From Amphritea balenae (GTDB lineage: Bacteria > Pseudomonadota > Gammaproteobacteria > Pseudomonadales > Balneatricaceae), in assembly GCF_003858655.1 (NCBI RefSeq), contig NZ_RQXV01000008.1, positions 62,001 to 126,000 of the forward strand: DNA of 64,000 nucleotides, written 5' to 3'. Positions 1 through 8,578 of the stretch are shown piece by piece. Below the pieces are notes generated by a model that saw nothing but the letters and a program-made list of their open reading frames with translations, did no database searches and had not been told where the DNA came from. The first letter of the stretch is position 1. Each line of letters opens with the position of its first letter. The position numbers and the translations under genes were made by a program.

Positions 1-1
1 T

Positions 2-58
2 TATCTGGAAAACCATCCTGAAATAATCCGTCTTAAAAGCAAGGAAACAGAACAATGA
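2..58 (+). CDS. C-terminal tail of an upstream gene (partial)
   Basis: An open frame enters from the left edge and ends in TGA at 56-58, overlapping the ATG of the next gene as ATGA. Only 18 codons are visible, so the product cannot be named. The 4-nt overlap implies translational coupling and one operon with the PRPP synthetase-like gene. A nucleoside or sugar-phosphate enzyme would fit this neighbour, but that is inference only. Confidence 0.5.
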   Translation, partial: YLENHPEIIRLKSKETEQ

Positions 59-939
59 AAACCGTGCTGATCAATCTTGAATCCGATCCCGTTCTGGAAG
101 CTCAACTCTGTGACGAACTTGAAGCCAAGCGTGGCGAAATAGAGCTGCGTCGCTTTCCTGATGAAGAAACTTATTTGCGCGTGTTAACCGATTGCAAAGA
201 TCGCAATGTGGTTATTTTGTGCAACCTCTATCAGCCCGATAATAAGATTCTGCGACTCCTGCTGCTGGCAACAACATTACGGGAGATGGGTGCATTAAAG
301 GTAGGTCTGATAACCCCTTATCTGGCTTATATGCGCCAGGATAAACAGTTTCATGATGGCGAGTGTGTCAGCTCACGTCCGTTTGCCCGACTCATCTCTG
401 AACACCTTGATTTCCTGGTCACCGTAGATCCGCACTTGCACCGCTATCACCGTCTTGATGAGATCTATACTATCCCGGCTACCGTCGTTCATGCGGCACC
501 ACTAATAGCAAACTGGATAAATGAGCATATACAAAACCCTCTGCTTATAGGGCCAGATAGCGAAAGCGAACAATGGGTGTCACAAGTTGCCGAGTTGGCT
601 GGTGCCCCTTTCCAGGTGTTGAGCAAAACCCGCCGTGGTGATTATGATGTTGAAGTAACGCTACCCGACGTTGAGCGCTGGCTGAATCACACGCCTGTAC
701 TGGTCGATGATATTATCTCCAGTGGCCGAACTATGCTGGAAACAGTTGATCATCTAAAACAGGCTGGCATGCCTAAAGCAACCTGTATTGCGGTGCACGG
801 TATCTTTGCCGGTGATGCTTACACTCAGCTCGAATCAGTTGCCAACGTTGTTACCAGTCGCTGTATCGTTCACCCCAGCAGCATGATAGAGATTGCACCC
901 GCCATCGCCGTAGCGACTAAACAGCTATTAAACCAGTGA
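55..939 (+). CDS. prs: Ribose-phosphate pyrophosphokinase family protein
   Basis: This 294-residue protein belongs to the PRPP synthetase/phosphoribosyltransferase fold. PRPP synthetases make PRPP from ribose 5-phosphate and ATP for nucleotide and NAD synthesis. Visible marks are the N-terminal domain with the RRFPDEE segment, a TPYLAYMRQD stretch typical of the catalytic loop region, the VTVDPHLHR divalent-metal motif (about residues 122-130), and the PRPP-binding loop VDDIISSGRT (about 217-226). It is shorter than the canonical 315-residue Prs and diverged, so it may be the accessory PRPP synthetase paired with nucleoside phosphorolysis rather than the housekeeping enzyme. It starts within the stop codon of the upstream frame and is followed 19 bp later by alkB. 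Confidence 0.85.
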   Translation: MKTVLINLESDPVLEAQLCDELEAKRGEIELRRFPDEETYLRVLTDCKDRNVVILCNLYQPDNKILRLLLLATTLREMGALKVGLITPYLAYMRQDKQFHDGECVSSRPFARLISEHLDFLVTVDPHLHRYHRLDEIYTIPATVVHAAPLIANWINEHIQNPLLIGPDSESEQWVSQVAELAGAPFQVLSKTRRGDYDVEVTLPDVERWLNHTPVLVDDIISSGRTMLETVDHLKQAGMPKATCIAVHGIFAGDAYTQLESVANVVTSRCIVHPSSMIEIAPAIAVATKQLLNQ

Positions 940-958
940 AATGAAACACGCCTGATAA

Positions 959-1555
959 ATGAAGCAACTACCTATTACCCAGGGAGAACTGCTATACGAT
1001 CCTGAATTTCTCCTGCCGACTGATGCTGAGCAGCTATATAACACTCTGGAACAGCAGCTCAACTGGCGTCAGGACAGCATTAGAATGTTTGGCCGGATAG
1101 TGAAGATCCCCCGGCTACAGTGTTTCCAGGGTGAACCCAATATCAGCTATCTCTATTCAGGTCTTTCCCTGTATACCACTCCCTGGCATCCAGCAATAGA
1201 GCAACTAAAGCGACAGATCGAAACCATCAGCGGATATCAGTTTAATTCGGTCCTGATAAATTTTTATCGCGATGGCAAAGACAGTATGGGCTGGCATAGC
1301 GATGACGAGCCGGAACTGGGCCCTGAGCCAGTCATCGCCTCGATCAGCCTGGGTCAACCCCGTCGTTTTTTGCTTCGTCATCGTTTTGATAAGAGCATTC
1401 CTCCACAAGAGCTATTGCTCAATAGTGGCTCTCTGCTGATAATGGCAGGTCAGTTACAGCATTACTGGCATCACAGCGTGCCAAAAACCAGTCGCCAGAT
1501 GGCTGGCCGGATCAACCTTACATTCCGGCAAACCCAACAAAGTGAAATGGAATAA
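959..1555 (+). CDS. Alpha-ketoglutarate-dependent dioxygenase, AlkB family
   Basis: This 198-residue Fe(II)/2-oxoglutarate dioxygenase of the AlkB family would remove alkyl lesions such as 1-methyladenine or 3-methylcytosine from nucleic acids. The HxD iron motif is visible in GWHSDDEPELG, the distal His in HYWHHSVPK, and the 2-oxoglutarate-binding arginines in the C-terminal RINLTFR. Its compact size and SISLGQPRRF segment resemble the AlkB-like group common in marine Gammaproteobacteria (ALKBH2/3-like) rather than E. coli AlkB. It lies in line with the PRPP synthetase-like gene and 3 bp upstream of nfsA. Confidence 0.9.
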   Translation: MKQLPITQGELLYDPEFLLPTDAEQLYNTLEQQLNWRQDSIRMFGRIVKIPRLQCFQGEPNISYLYSGLSLYTTPWHPAIEQLKRQIETISGYQFNSVLINFYRDGKDSMGWHSDDEPELGPEPVIASISLGQPRRFLLRHRFDKSIPPQELLLNSGSLLIMAGQLQHYWHHSVPKTSRQMAGRINLTFRQTQQSEME

Positions 1556-1558
1556 CCG

Positions 1559-2296
1559 ATGAACCAAGTTATCGAGCTACTTAACAGCCACCGCTCTATC
1601 CGCAAATTTACCTATCAGCCCGTTGCTCAGGAAATCATTAATACATTAGTACAGGCAGGACAGGCCGCCGCTACCTCCAGCTTCATTCAGGCTTGTACGG
1701 TCATTCAGGTAAACGACAGCAATAAGCGCAGCCAGTTAATGGAATGTTCTGGCGGACAGGCCTACGTGGGTGAAGCACCGGTATTTCTGGTTCTCTGCGC
1801 AGATATGCAACGTAATAAGCTGGCCTGTGAAATGAATGATGCCGAGATTAACTCAGGCTATACCGAACAATTTATTACTGCCACCGTTGATGTTGGCCTG
1901 TTTGCTCAAAACCTGACCGTAGCCGCAGAATCCCTTGGTTTAGGCGCAGTCTATATTGGTGGTATCCGCAACCAGATCGCCCGGGTTGCTGATCTTCTGG
2001 AACTGCCTGATATGGTCTATCCGGTCTTTGGTATCTGCCTTGGCTACCCGGACCAGAATCCTGAAGTAAAACCCCGCCTGCCGGTTGAAGTGGTATTGAA
2101 GCAGGACAGCTACAATGACAGCAACGACCAGCAAACGATTGCAGAATACGACAAGTCAGTAAGCGACTACTATCGCACCCGAACCGGTGGCAATAAGGAT
2201 ATGACCTGGAGCGAACAGATGTCTGGCATGCTAACCAAAGAAGCCCGCCCACATATGAAGGCGTTTCTGAAAGATCGGGGATTTCTGTTGAAGTAA
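1559..2296 (+). CDS. nfsA: Oxygen-insensitive NADPH nitroreductase
   Basis: This 245-residue FMN flavoprotein of the NfsA/FRP group does two-electron reduction of nitroaromatics and quinones with NADPH. The N-terminal HRSIRKFTYQPV is the FMN-binding start of the family, and IYIGGIRN and GLCLGYPDQ-like segments (about 136-165) are characteristic of NfsA. The length fits the family (about 240). It starts 3 bp after alkB, so the two are probably co-transcribed. A strong intrinsic terminator follows at 2391-2419. Confidence 0.9.
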   Translation: MNQVIELLNSHRSIRKFTYQPVAQEIINTLVQAGQAAATSSFIQACTVIQVNDSNKRSQLMECSGGQAYVGEAPVFLVLCADMQRNKLACEMNDAEINSGYTEQFITATVDVGLFAQNLTVAAESLGLGAVYIGGIRNQIARVADLLELPDMVYPVFGICLGYPDQNPEVKPRLPVEVVLKQDSYNDSNDQQTIAEYDKSVSDYYRTRTGGNKDMTWSEQMSGMLTKEARPHMKAFLKDRGFLLK

Positions 2297-2390
2297 TGCG
2301 ACTGGCTGATAGAGTTTAGTTCTATATCGGCCTGGCTGTGACTGCGCCGCTAGCTAGCGACTAGAATGGAGGTCTTCTCCTCCCTCTTAT

Positions 2391-2419
2391 AAAAAAGAGA
2401 GCTATTGGCTCTCTTTTTT
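2391..2419 (+). terminator. Rho-independent terminator after nfsA
   Basis: AAAAAAGAGAGC and GCTCTCTTTTTT form a perfect 12-bp stem around a 5-nt loop (tattg), ending in a T-run. The A-run on the left makes it potentially bidirectional. It closes the prs-alkB-nfsA transcript. Confidence 0.85.
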
Positions 2420-2575
2420 ATAGCACCAAACAAATCGGCGCAACATTAGCTATCTCAATACTTGGATTTCTTGTAATTGAGATTTAACAATATTGAAAAA
2501 ATACTCTAATAAAAATAAAATCCTAACCTATTCAGGAGCGAATTCTATTGTAATAGGGCGCGACCTTACACGGAC

Positions 2576-4267
2576 ATGTTAATCAGGTTTAAAATAATGG
2601 TCGCAAGATTAAAAGAGTGTTTTTCACACCCCGCTAGCGCTTTTCTTTTTATTCTTCTTTTTCCTTTTGCAATCGAGTTCATTTTTGCAGAGTACAGTGA
2701 ACGGGAGCTAATCAACCGTACAGGCTGGTTCATCATGATTTGGGCTCTGGCCTATCTGATAACCTACCGCCCCTTATTCATTCTACTTGGTCTCTTGTTT
2801 ACAGTTACAGGCTCTGCGGACATCGCTTATGCCATCGAATTCAATGGCATTTTCACAACATCTTCTGTAGAAGCGATAGCACAAACTAATGCGTCAGAAG
2901 CTTTTGAATTTATTCAGTCCTACTTTTCCATTTCTGCCTTTTTAATAATTATTTTCTATCTAATAGCTAGCTTATTCCTATTAAATCGCTTCACTGCACC
3001 CGGCTTTAGTCACAAGAAAGCATATAAGCTCTCAGCCATCGGATTCTTTGCTATTTTTGCCCTGCTAATCGTTGATGGAATAGTCATCAAGCATAAATAT
3101 GGAAAGCGACTACCAGGGATCATCGGAGCCTACCCAGAATTTCTTAAGGGAAACTTATCACTAAGTAAAGAGATTCAGCAGCGAGAACAGTTGGTCAGCA
3201 ATACAAGCTATACATTTACCAACAACGAAGACCTGCCTCAAACTTATGTATTCATAATTGGTGAATCAGCCAGCCGTACTCATATGTCTTTATATGGCTA
3301 TCAAAGGGAAACTAACCATCAGTTGGGACAAAGAGATGATCTGTTACTATTCGATAATGTTATCTCAAATTACGTACAGACCCTGCCTTCACTCAGAATA
3401 ACTCTCACCAGCGCTGATAGTTTAGCCAGTAGCAGTCATGCAAAATCACTGAGTGTTGTGGACGCCGCTAATTTAGCCGGGTTCGAAACCTGGTGGATCT
3501 CAAACCAGCAACCGCTTAGAGGTACATATTCCGCAGTTGGGTATATGGCTAAAAAAACTATATTTATCAGTAATGAGTTTTTCGGCAACGAAACACATCG
3601 CTTCGACAATCATGTTCTTCCAAAACTGGATCTGGCGCTGGCATCAGAAGCACCGAAAAAGGCTATATTTATTCATTTAATGGGTAGTCACCTTAAATAC
3701 GATAAACGCTACCCCAAAAGCTTCTCCAAATTTAATGCCCCACCCTATTATGGATTCAAACAGGCGCTAAGTGACACTCAAAAAAGCTATATTGATAGCT
3801 ACGATAACTCCATTCTGTTTAGCGACTGGATTACAAATAATGCTATTGAAAAACTGAACCATAAAGCCTTGAATGATAATGGACTATATAGCCTAACTTA
3901 TATCGCAGACCATGGAGAGGAGGTCTTTGACTCGGCAGACTTCAAAGGACACGGTCCTGACAATGTCACCCCTGGAATGGTAGAAATCCCTTTCATCACC
4001 TGGCTGTCAAAAAGCTTTATTTCAAATAGAGGCTCTCAGGTTGATCAACTCAGACAGAACAAATCAGCACCTGCTATGCTCGATAGCTTCTTTTATTTCG
4101 CACTTGATATGATGAATATTGAGAGTGATCTTAATAACAAGACTAAAAGTCTCTTTTCTGATCAGTATCTACCAAAAAACCGCATGGTGTATGGAATTGA
4201 TTACGATCACACAATGAAAAAACAGTCTCCTTTAATCACCAAACTAAGCAACCAAAACAACAAATAA
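2576..4267 (+). CDS. Phosphoethanolamine transferase, EptA-like (sulfatase family)
   Basis: This 563-residue inner-membrane enzyme has four to five N-terminal transmembrane segments (residues about 18-170) and a periplasmic sulfatase-fold domain. The nucleophile region reads FIIGESASRTHMSLYGYQR (Thr in the usual GES-T position is replaced within GESASR; the following T of THMS may serve). The metal-binding ADHGEE and GHGPDNV motifs lie near residues 440-465. EptA-family enzymes move phosphoethanolamine from phosphatidylethanolamine to lipid A or core sugars and lower cationic-peptide sensitivity. The exact acceptor cannot be told from sequence. The gene stands alone between two terminators. 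Confidence 0.85.
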   Translation: MLIRFKIMVARLKECFSHPASAFLFILLFPFAIEFIFAEYSERELINRTGWFIMIWALAYLITYRPLFILLGLLFTVTGSADIAYAIEFNGIFTTSSVEAIAQTNASEAFEFIQSYFSISAFLIIIFYLIASLFLLNRFTAPGFSHKKAYKLSAIGFFAIFALLIVDGIVIKHKYGKRLPGIIGAYPEFLKGNLSLSKEIQQREQLVSNTSYTFTNNEDLPQTYVFIIGESASRTHMSLYGYQRETNHQLGQRDDLLLFDNVISNYVQTLPSLRITLTSADSLASSSHAKSLSVVDAANLAGFETWWISNQQPLRGTYSAVGYMAKKTIFISNEFFGNETHRFDNHVLPKLDLALASEAPKKAIFIHLMGSHLKYDKRYPKSFSKFNAPPYYGFKQALSDTQKSYIDSYDNSILFSDWITNNAIEKLNHKALNDNGLYSLTYIADHGEEVFDSADFKGHGPDNVTPGMVEIPFITWLSKSFISNRGSQVDQLRQNKSAPAMLDSFFYFALDMMNIESDLNNKTKSLFSDQYLPKNRMVYGIDYDHTMKKQSPLITKLSNQNNK

Positions 4268-4268
4268 A

Positions 4269-4289
4269 AAGGAGACTATCAATCTCCTT
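4269..4289 (+). terminator. Hairpin after the EptA-like gene
   Basis: AAGGAGA and TCTCCTT pair around a 7-nt loop immediately after the stop codon. The following T-run is weak (taaaattt), so this is a modest terminator or mRNA 3' stabiliser. Confidence 0.5.
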
Positions 4290-4333
4290 AAAATTTCCCC
4301 AGTTAGCGACGTTTTCTACGATCAGACCACGCC

Positions 4334-4384
4334 GGTAGATGAGTGGTCAAATAAGCTTATAGCTTAGTTGACCACTCATCTACC
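4334..4384. repeat. Long near-perfect inverted repeat at the 3' end of the flavodoxin gene
   Basis: GGTAGATGAGTGGTCAA (4334-4350) is exactly inverted as TTGACCACTCATCTACC (4368-4384). An inner TAAGCT/AGCTTA pair surrounds a 3-nt loop, with one A-G mismatch between the two stems, giving a stem of about 24 bp. The right arm is the coding sequence for the last residues of the flavodoxin (DEWSTKL); the left arm copies it beyond the stop codon. It may act as a transcription terminator or RNA 3'-end stabiliser. Confidence 0.85.
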
Positions 4385-4800
4385 CAGCTTGCTGCCGCTT
4401 CATCCGGATCCGGCGTTTCACAGCTATCAATAAACAATGCCTGACCTACTGGTTTCGCATTCAGGTCGCGCATCAGCTCATTCATCAGCTTGCCACCTTC
4501 AGCATAGGTCTCATAAGAGCTATCACCCAGCGCTATCAAACCAAAACGTACCTGAGAAAAATCAGGCTGATGATCTTTTAACTTACAGTAGAGCGGCATC
4601 AGGTTAGTCGGAACTTCACCCTGTCCCACAGTCGATGTACAGATAAGAATCACATCAGGTTTATCTATTACCTGCTCATACGTCGGCTCGCTCAAAAAAT
4701 CAGTCTCATGACCCATTTTTTGTAACTGCTCTGCGCAATCCTCAGCTATCTGAGAAGCATTACCGTAGGTAGAACCTACTACGATTTTAATCTGTGCCAT
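4357..4800 (-). CDS. Flavodoxin, MioC-like
   Basis: This 147-residue flavodoxin-fold protein starts with the FMN phosphate-binding loop VGSTYGNASQIAEDC (about residues 8-22). It continues with the TSTVGQGEVPTN loop (about 55-66) and the LIALGDSSYETYAEGGK segment (about 88-104) that embrace the isoalloxazine ring. MioC-type flavodoxins donate electrons to enzymes such as biotin synthase; which partner applies here is unknown. It is a single gene, and its last codons form one arm of a long inverted repeat. Confidence 0.85.
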   Translation of the reverse strand: MAQIKIVVGSTYGNASQIAEDCAEQLQKMGHETDFLSEPTYEQVIDKPDVILICTSTVGQGEVPTNLMPLYCKLKDHQPDFSQVRFGLIALGDSSYETYAEGGKLMNELMRDLNAKPVGQALFIDSCETPDPDEAAASWVDEWSTKL

Positions 4801-4971
4801 TTATTCACCTATGTACTGCCAAACGGCAACTATTAAAAAAGAGACCACATGATAATGAAATTATCACTTTTATTGAATGCCCAAATCAGAGCCCGTTCAA
4901 GCCCAGCCATTTTACCCCAGCGATTCTGTCAACTATCTTGAATATGACAGAGTCATAAGGAGAGAAAGACA

Positions 4972-5301
4972 ATGCCAAATAATCATGTCACTAAGTTACT
5001 TCGGGAACTGGAGCAACAAGCGACTGAACGCAGCACTCAGGTTGATTGCAACTTCACCATCAGCGCAGAAGATCTGATTAAAGTGCAGGCACTGGCTGAG
5101 ATGTATCAGTTACCCTCTGATGAGTTGGTGGCCGATCTGTTACATACGGTACTGCTGGAAATAGAAGAAAAAATGCCTTACCGGGCAGGTACCAAAGTCA
5201 TTCGTATGGAAGAAGGCGATCCTGTCTATGAAGATATCGGCCCCATGCCCCGCTATATGGCCATTAAAAACCGGCTCAGCAAAACCACTAAGATTGCTTA
5301 A
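4972..5301 (+). CDS. Conserved small hypothetical protein
   Basis: This 109-residue soluble protein shows no signal peptide or membrane segment. The start is set by the AAGGAGA ribosome site 8 nt upstream of ATG. It is helical and acidic in the first 70 residues and has a basic tail (NRLSKTTKIA). I do not recognise a catalytic motif; similar short proteins in related bacteria carry vague pilus-related names that I cannot verify here. It is divergent from the flavodoxin gene and convergent with the cytochrome c gene. Confidence 0.6.
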   Translation: MPNNHVTKLLRELEQQATERSTQVDCNFTISAEDLIKVQALAEMYQLPSDELVADLLHTVLLEIEEKMPYRAGTKVIRMEEGDPVYEDIGPMPRYMAIKNRLSKTTKIA

Positions 5302-5315
5302 CCCGCGGAACTCTT

Positions 5316-5351
5316 TATAAATAAAGTTATAAATAAAGTTATAAATAAAGC
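5316..5351 (+). repeat. Three tandem copies of a 12-bp AT-rich unit
   Basis: The unit tataaataaagt occurs three times head to tail just after the 109-residue gene, the last copy ending in c. It is a short microsatellite-like expansion in intergenic DNA with no coding function visible. Confidence 0.8.
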
Positions 5352-5398
5352 CATTACAATCAGACGCTATGCTTGAGCAAGCGACCTGAATGTAATGG
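5351..5398. other. Inverted repeat between convergent genes
   Basis: CCATTACA (5351-5358) is inverted as TGTAATGG (5391-5398), and an inner GCTTG/CAAGC hairpin lies at 5371-5382. It sits between convergent genes and may fold in RNA. There is no long T-run, so a terminator role is uncertain. Confidence 0.45.
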
Positions 5399-5459
5399 TT
5401 TATCTGTGCTATTACGCCTGCTTCACAGGACGTAATGATCACTTTTTATCCGCAAACTT

Positions 5460-5840
5460 TTATAAGGTCTTCAGATAAGCGATCAGATAATCCTGCTCAG
5501 CAGCATCGGTGATAGCCACGTGACGCATCCGCGTTCCCGGCACCAGTTTAGCGTTATCAGCGACCCATTTACGAAGATTATCTTCATTCCAGATGATGCC
5601 CGACTTTTCCAGAGCTTCTGAATAAGCAAATCGAGGTAAAGATGCAGCCTGACGACCAACTACACCACTCAGGTTTGGTCCAAAGGCATTGGCACTAGTG
5701 TCTTCAGAATGACAGGCCTGGCAACGTTTAAAAATTTCCGCACCTGCCGCAGCCATTGCTGCTTCATCTGCCTGAACAACAGGCGTCATAAAACCCGCCA
5801 ACGCTGCTACTGACACCCATTTCAGTATTTCTTTTTTCAT
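5460..5840 (-). CDS. Periplasmic class I cytochrome c (c2-like)
   Basis: This 126-residue protein has an N-terminal signal peptide (KKEILKWVSVAALAGF, cleavage after VQA near residue 24) and one haem c site CQACH (about residues 40-44). The PGTRM segment (about 102-106) supplies the axial Met. These are the marks of a soluble monohaem cytochrome c carrying electrons in the periplasm. The gene is monocistronic and faces away from the fumarase terminator. Its exact redox partner is unknown. Confidence 0.88.
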   Translation of the reverse strand: MKKEILKWVSVAALAGFMTPVVQADEAAMAAAGAEIFKRCQACHSEDTSANAFGPNLSGVVGRQAASLPRFAYSEALEKSGIIWNEDNLRKWVADNAKLVPGTRMRHVAITDAAEQDYLIAYLKTL

Positions 5841-5894
5841 GATCAGATACTCTTGTCAGAACATAACATGTCCGCAAAAGTATACTTTCTGACA

Positions 5895-5928
5895 GGTACT
5901 CATCATTTAGTACTTGAGTACCTTTTTT
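5895..5928 (+). terminator. Terminator-like hairpin upstream of the cytochrome c gene
   Basis: GGTACTCA and TGAGTACC form an 8-bp stem with a 12-nt loop, followed by TTTTTT on the plus strand. No plus-strand gene precedes it, so it would stop antisense transcripts; it could instead be an operator dyad for the leftward cytochrome gene. Confidence 0.45.
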
Positions 5929-5960
5929 CAGCTACCGAAGCACAATGCCACTATGACAAA

Positions 5961-5985
5961 AAAACGCGGCATAAAGCCGCGTTTT
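5961..5985 (-). terminator. Rho-independent terminator of the fumarase gene
   Basis: AAAACGCGGC and GCCGCGTTTT flank a 5-nt loop (ataaa) with A and T tracts on both sides, so it can work in both directions. It lies 33 bp past the fumarase stop. Two copies of a 15-bp repeat (tgtattgatcagatt, 5986-6014) follow directly. Confidence 0.85.
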
Positions 5986-6018
5986 TGTATTGATCAGATT
6001 TGTATTGATCAGATAGAG

Positions 6019-7524
6019 CTACACTTGTTCAGCGATAATCTTCTTCCACTTAGCCGGGCCCGTATTGTGTACGGATTCGCCATTCGTATCTACGGCTACC
6101 GTCACCGGCATATCTTTCACATCAAACTCATAGATAGCTTCCATTCCCATCTCTGGGAAAGCCAGTACTTCAGCATTAACAATCGCCTTAGATACCAGAT
6201 ATGCAGCACCACCTACAGCCATCAGATAAACCGCTTTGTTATCACGAATTGCATCTATCGCAACCGGACCACGCTCGGACTTACCGATCATACCCAGCAG
6301 ACCAGTGCTTTCAATAACCTGACGGGTAAACTTATCCATCCGCGTTGCGGTCGTCGGTCCTGCAGGACCTACAACTTCATCATCAACCGGATCAACAGGC
6401 CCTACGTAATAGATAAAGCGCCCTTTAAGATCAACCGGCAGATCTTCACCGTTGTTCAGCATCTCAACCATGCGCTTATGGGCAGCATCACGGCCAGTCA
6501 GCATCTTACCGTTCAACAGAACAGTTTCACCGGGCTTCCAGCTTTGTACGTCTTCAGGCGTAACGGTATTCAGATCCACGCGGCGGGTACTTTCGCCGAC
6601 TTCAAAGGTCACTTCTGGCCACTCATCCAGGCTCGGAGGTGTCAGAACAGCAGGACCGTTACCATTCAACGTAAAGTGCGTGTGACGGGTTGCTGCACAG
6701 TTAGGGATCATACAGACCGGCAGTGAAGCCGCGTGAGTTGGATAATCCTTAATCTTCACATCAAGTACGGTAGTCAGACCACCCAGCCCCTGTGCACCGA
6801 TACCCAATTCGTTAACCGCATCCATAATTTCAATACGCAGCTCTTCAACCCGGTTTTGCGGGCCTCGCTCACGAATCTCATGAATATCGATCGGGTCCAT
6901 CAGAGACTCTTTGGCAAGTACTGCGGCCTTCTCAGCCGTGCCACCAATACCCAGACCGAGCATACCCGGCGGACACCAGCCAGCACCCATAGTCGGTACG
7001 GTTTTAACAACCCAGTCAACGATACTGTCGGATGGGTTCAGCATCACCATCTTAGACTTGTTTTCAGAACCGCCGCCTTTCGCTGCAACATGCACTTCGA
7101 CTTCATCACCATCGACGATTTCGTAGTGGATTACCGCAGGGGTGTTGTCTTTGGTGTTCTGACGTTTACCGGCAGGGTCAGCCAGAATAGAGGCGCGCAG
7201 TACATTGTCAGGGTGGGTATAAGCGCGACGAACACCTTCGTTAACCATATCGGTTACGTTCATCTTGGCATCCCAGACTACATTCATACCCACTTTCAGG
7301 AATACGGTAACAATACCGGTATCCTGACAGATCGGACGATGACCTTCAGCACACATACGGGAGTTAATCAGAATCTGAGCCATAGCGTCTTTAGCCGCTG
7401 GGTTCTGCTCTTTTTGATAGGCTTCATGCACACCCTGAATAAAATCGATCGGGTGGTAGTAAGAAATAAACTGCAGCGAATCGGCAATGCTGCTGATGAA
7501 ATCGTCTTGGCGAATTACGCTCAT
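6019..7524 (-). CDS. Fumarate hydratase, class I (iron-sulfur)
   Basis: This 501-residue [4Fe-4S] fumarase of the one-subunit FumA/B type interconverts fumarate and malate in the TCA cycle. The N-terminal alpha part holds RMCAEGHRPICQDTG, the middle GWCPPGMLGLGIGG, and then IPNCAATRHTHFTL. These three conserved cysteines bind the cluster. The C-terminal beta part holds GPAGPTTATRMDKF. I chose ATG at 7524 because GGAG lies 6 nt upstream; an in-frame extension to 7596 lacks a ribosome site and runs into the promoter. Confidence 0.93.
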   Translation of the reverse strand: MSVIRQDDFISSIADSLQFISYYHPIDFIQGVHEAYQKEQNPAAKDAMAQILINSRMCAEGHRPICQDTGIVTVFLKVGMNVVWDAKMNVTDMVNEGVRRAYTHPDNVLRASILADPAGKRQNTKDNTPAVIHYEIVDGDEVEVHVAAKGGGSENKSKMVMLNPSDSIVDWVVKTVPTMGAGWCPPGMLGLGIGGTAEKAAVLAKESLMDPIDIHEIRERGPQNRVEELRIEIMDAVNELGIGAQGLGGLTTVLDVKIKDYPTHAASLPVCMIPNCAATRHTHFTLNGNGPAVLTPPSLDEWPEVTFEVGESTRRVDLNTVTPEDVQSWKPGETVLLNGKMLTGRDAAHKRMVEMLNNGEDLPVDLKGRFIYYVGPVDPVDDEVVGPAGPTTATRMDKFTRQVIESTGLLGMIGKSERGPVAIDAIRDNKAVYLMAVGGAAYLVSKAIVNAEVLAFPEMGMEAIYEFDVKDMPVTVAVDTNGESVHNTGPAKWKKIIAEQV

Positions 7525-7597
7525 TATTGACTCCGCAATATCAGGCTCTGTCGGTAGGAAGAAGGTTGTCAGTGCAACCCTTTTGTTGTGTCGCAAA

Positions 7598-7603
7598 ATT
7601 ATA
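7598..7603 (-). promoter_or_regulatory. Consensus -10 box for the fumarase gene
   Basis: On the minus strand a perfect TATAAT lies 74-79 nt upstream of the fumarase ATG. A good -35 hexamer is not evident at 16-18 nt, so an activator may be needed. Confidence 0.4.
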
Positions 7604-7673
7604 CACTAATTTATTCGCAGAGCCTTATCGGCCTTAGTATAAAAGCTCTCAACAAAGGGCAAATATGGAAGAA

Positions 7674-8510
7674 CTAAAGACTCAGGCAATAAGACAGGCC
7701 GAATAGCATAAAAAACCGGCCAGTATCCGGTGGCAACTTCGACAGCTCGGAATTCTGACTAACACGCTGCCATAACAACAGAATCAAAGGGAGGCTAACC
7801 AGCCACCAACCTGAACTCACCAGCTGTAACCACCAGAAGAGTCCGCTGAGTAAAATTACCGCCAGCAATAAAGTCCGATACAACAATTGGGCCCGTTGTC
7901 GGCCAATTCTTACACTCAGGGTTCTGATACCTGCTGCAGTATCAGTATCAATATCCCTAATCTCATTTGCCAGCAATAATAACGAACTAATCAGGCTAAC
8001 AGGTACCGAGCGCCAGAACACCGACCATTCCAGTGAACCGGCGATAATATAGTAACTACCGCACACCATCAGCACGCCCATCAACCAGAAGACTAACACC
8101 ACCGCCAGACCGCGCCGCTTAAAGTTAACCGGTTCCAGGGTATAACCCAACGCCCCTGCCAAACCGATCAAAAGCAGTATTAGTAAGCCTGTGCCAGCAT
8201 AAGTAACCAGATAGATACCGACCATTGCCGCCAGTAAAAAACAGATTAAACCAATACGAAAATTTCGCTCAATCATTAGCCGCAAACGGCTATCACCGAT
8301 TAACGACAAATCTGAATAATCATTAATCAGATTAACTCCGGCCTGCAGAACCACCGCCGCCAGCAGAATAAAAGCAGCGATCAGCCAGTTGAACTGAGGT
8401 AACTGAAACGCGCTAACCACCCCTACAAGGCAGGTGATCAGCGCTACTGAGAATGAAAAAGGCCGTAAAGCCCTTAGCAATCGGTATTTAGTTTCCTGGT
8501 CAGTCATCAT
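7674..8510 (-). CDS. UbiA-family prenyltransferase (MenA-like)
   Basis: This 278-residue integral membrane protein has about eight transmembrane helices. The first aspartate-rich motif NLINDYSD lies near residues 60-67 and the second, NEIRDIDTDTAAG, near 182-194. Together they bind Mg-prenyl diphosphate. UbiA enzymes attach prenyl chains to aromatic acceptors for quinone or haem synthesis. The DIDTDTAAGIRTLSVRIG segment is closest to the 1,4-dihydroxy-2-naphthoate prenyltransferase group, but no menaquinone genes are nearby, so the acceptor is unknown. It lies downstream of yegQ past a terminator. Confidence 0.8.
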   Translation of the reverse strand: MMTDQETKYRLLRALRPFSFSVALITCLVGVVSAFQLPQFNWLIAAFILLAAVVLQAGVNLINDYSDLSLIGDSRLRLMIERNFRIGLICFLLAAMVGIYLVTYAGTGLLILLLIGLAGALGYTLEPVNFKRRGLAVVLVFWLMGVLMVCGSYYIIAGSLEWSVFWRSVPVSLISSLLLLANEIRDIDTDTAAGIRTLSVRIGRQRAQLLYRTLLLAVILLSGLFWWLQLVSSGWWLVSLPLILLLWQRVSQNSELSKLPPDTGRFFMLFGLSYCLSL

Positions 8511-8535
8511 CTGTGTTTTCAGAGTATTCAGGCAT

Positions 8536-8565
8536 AAAAAAAGGCATCCTGGGATACCTTTTTTA
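8536..8565 (-). terminator. Terminator after yegQ
   Basis: AAAAAAGG-ATCC and GGAT-CCTTTTTT form a stem with one mismatch and a 3-nt loop, 14 bp past the yegQ stop. The A/T tracts make it bidirectional. Confidence 0.75.
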
Positions 8566-8578
8566 TCAATTACATTAC

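Noticed and set aside
5914-6726. 270-codon plus-strand frame overlapping the fumarase terminator
   Set aside because: It begins upstream of the terminator hairpin, reads through it and continues antisense to fumarase; no domain is visible.
6733-7530. Long plus-strand frame opposite the fumarase gene
   Set aside because: It is antisense to a well-conserved coding sequence and has no recognisable domain; codon bias creates it.
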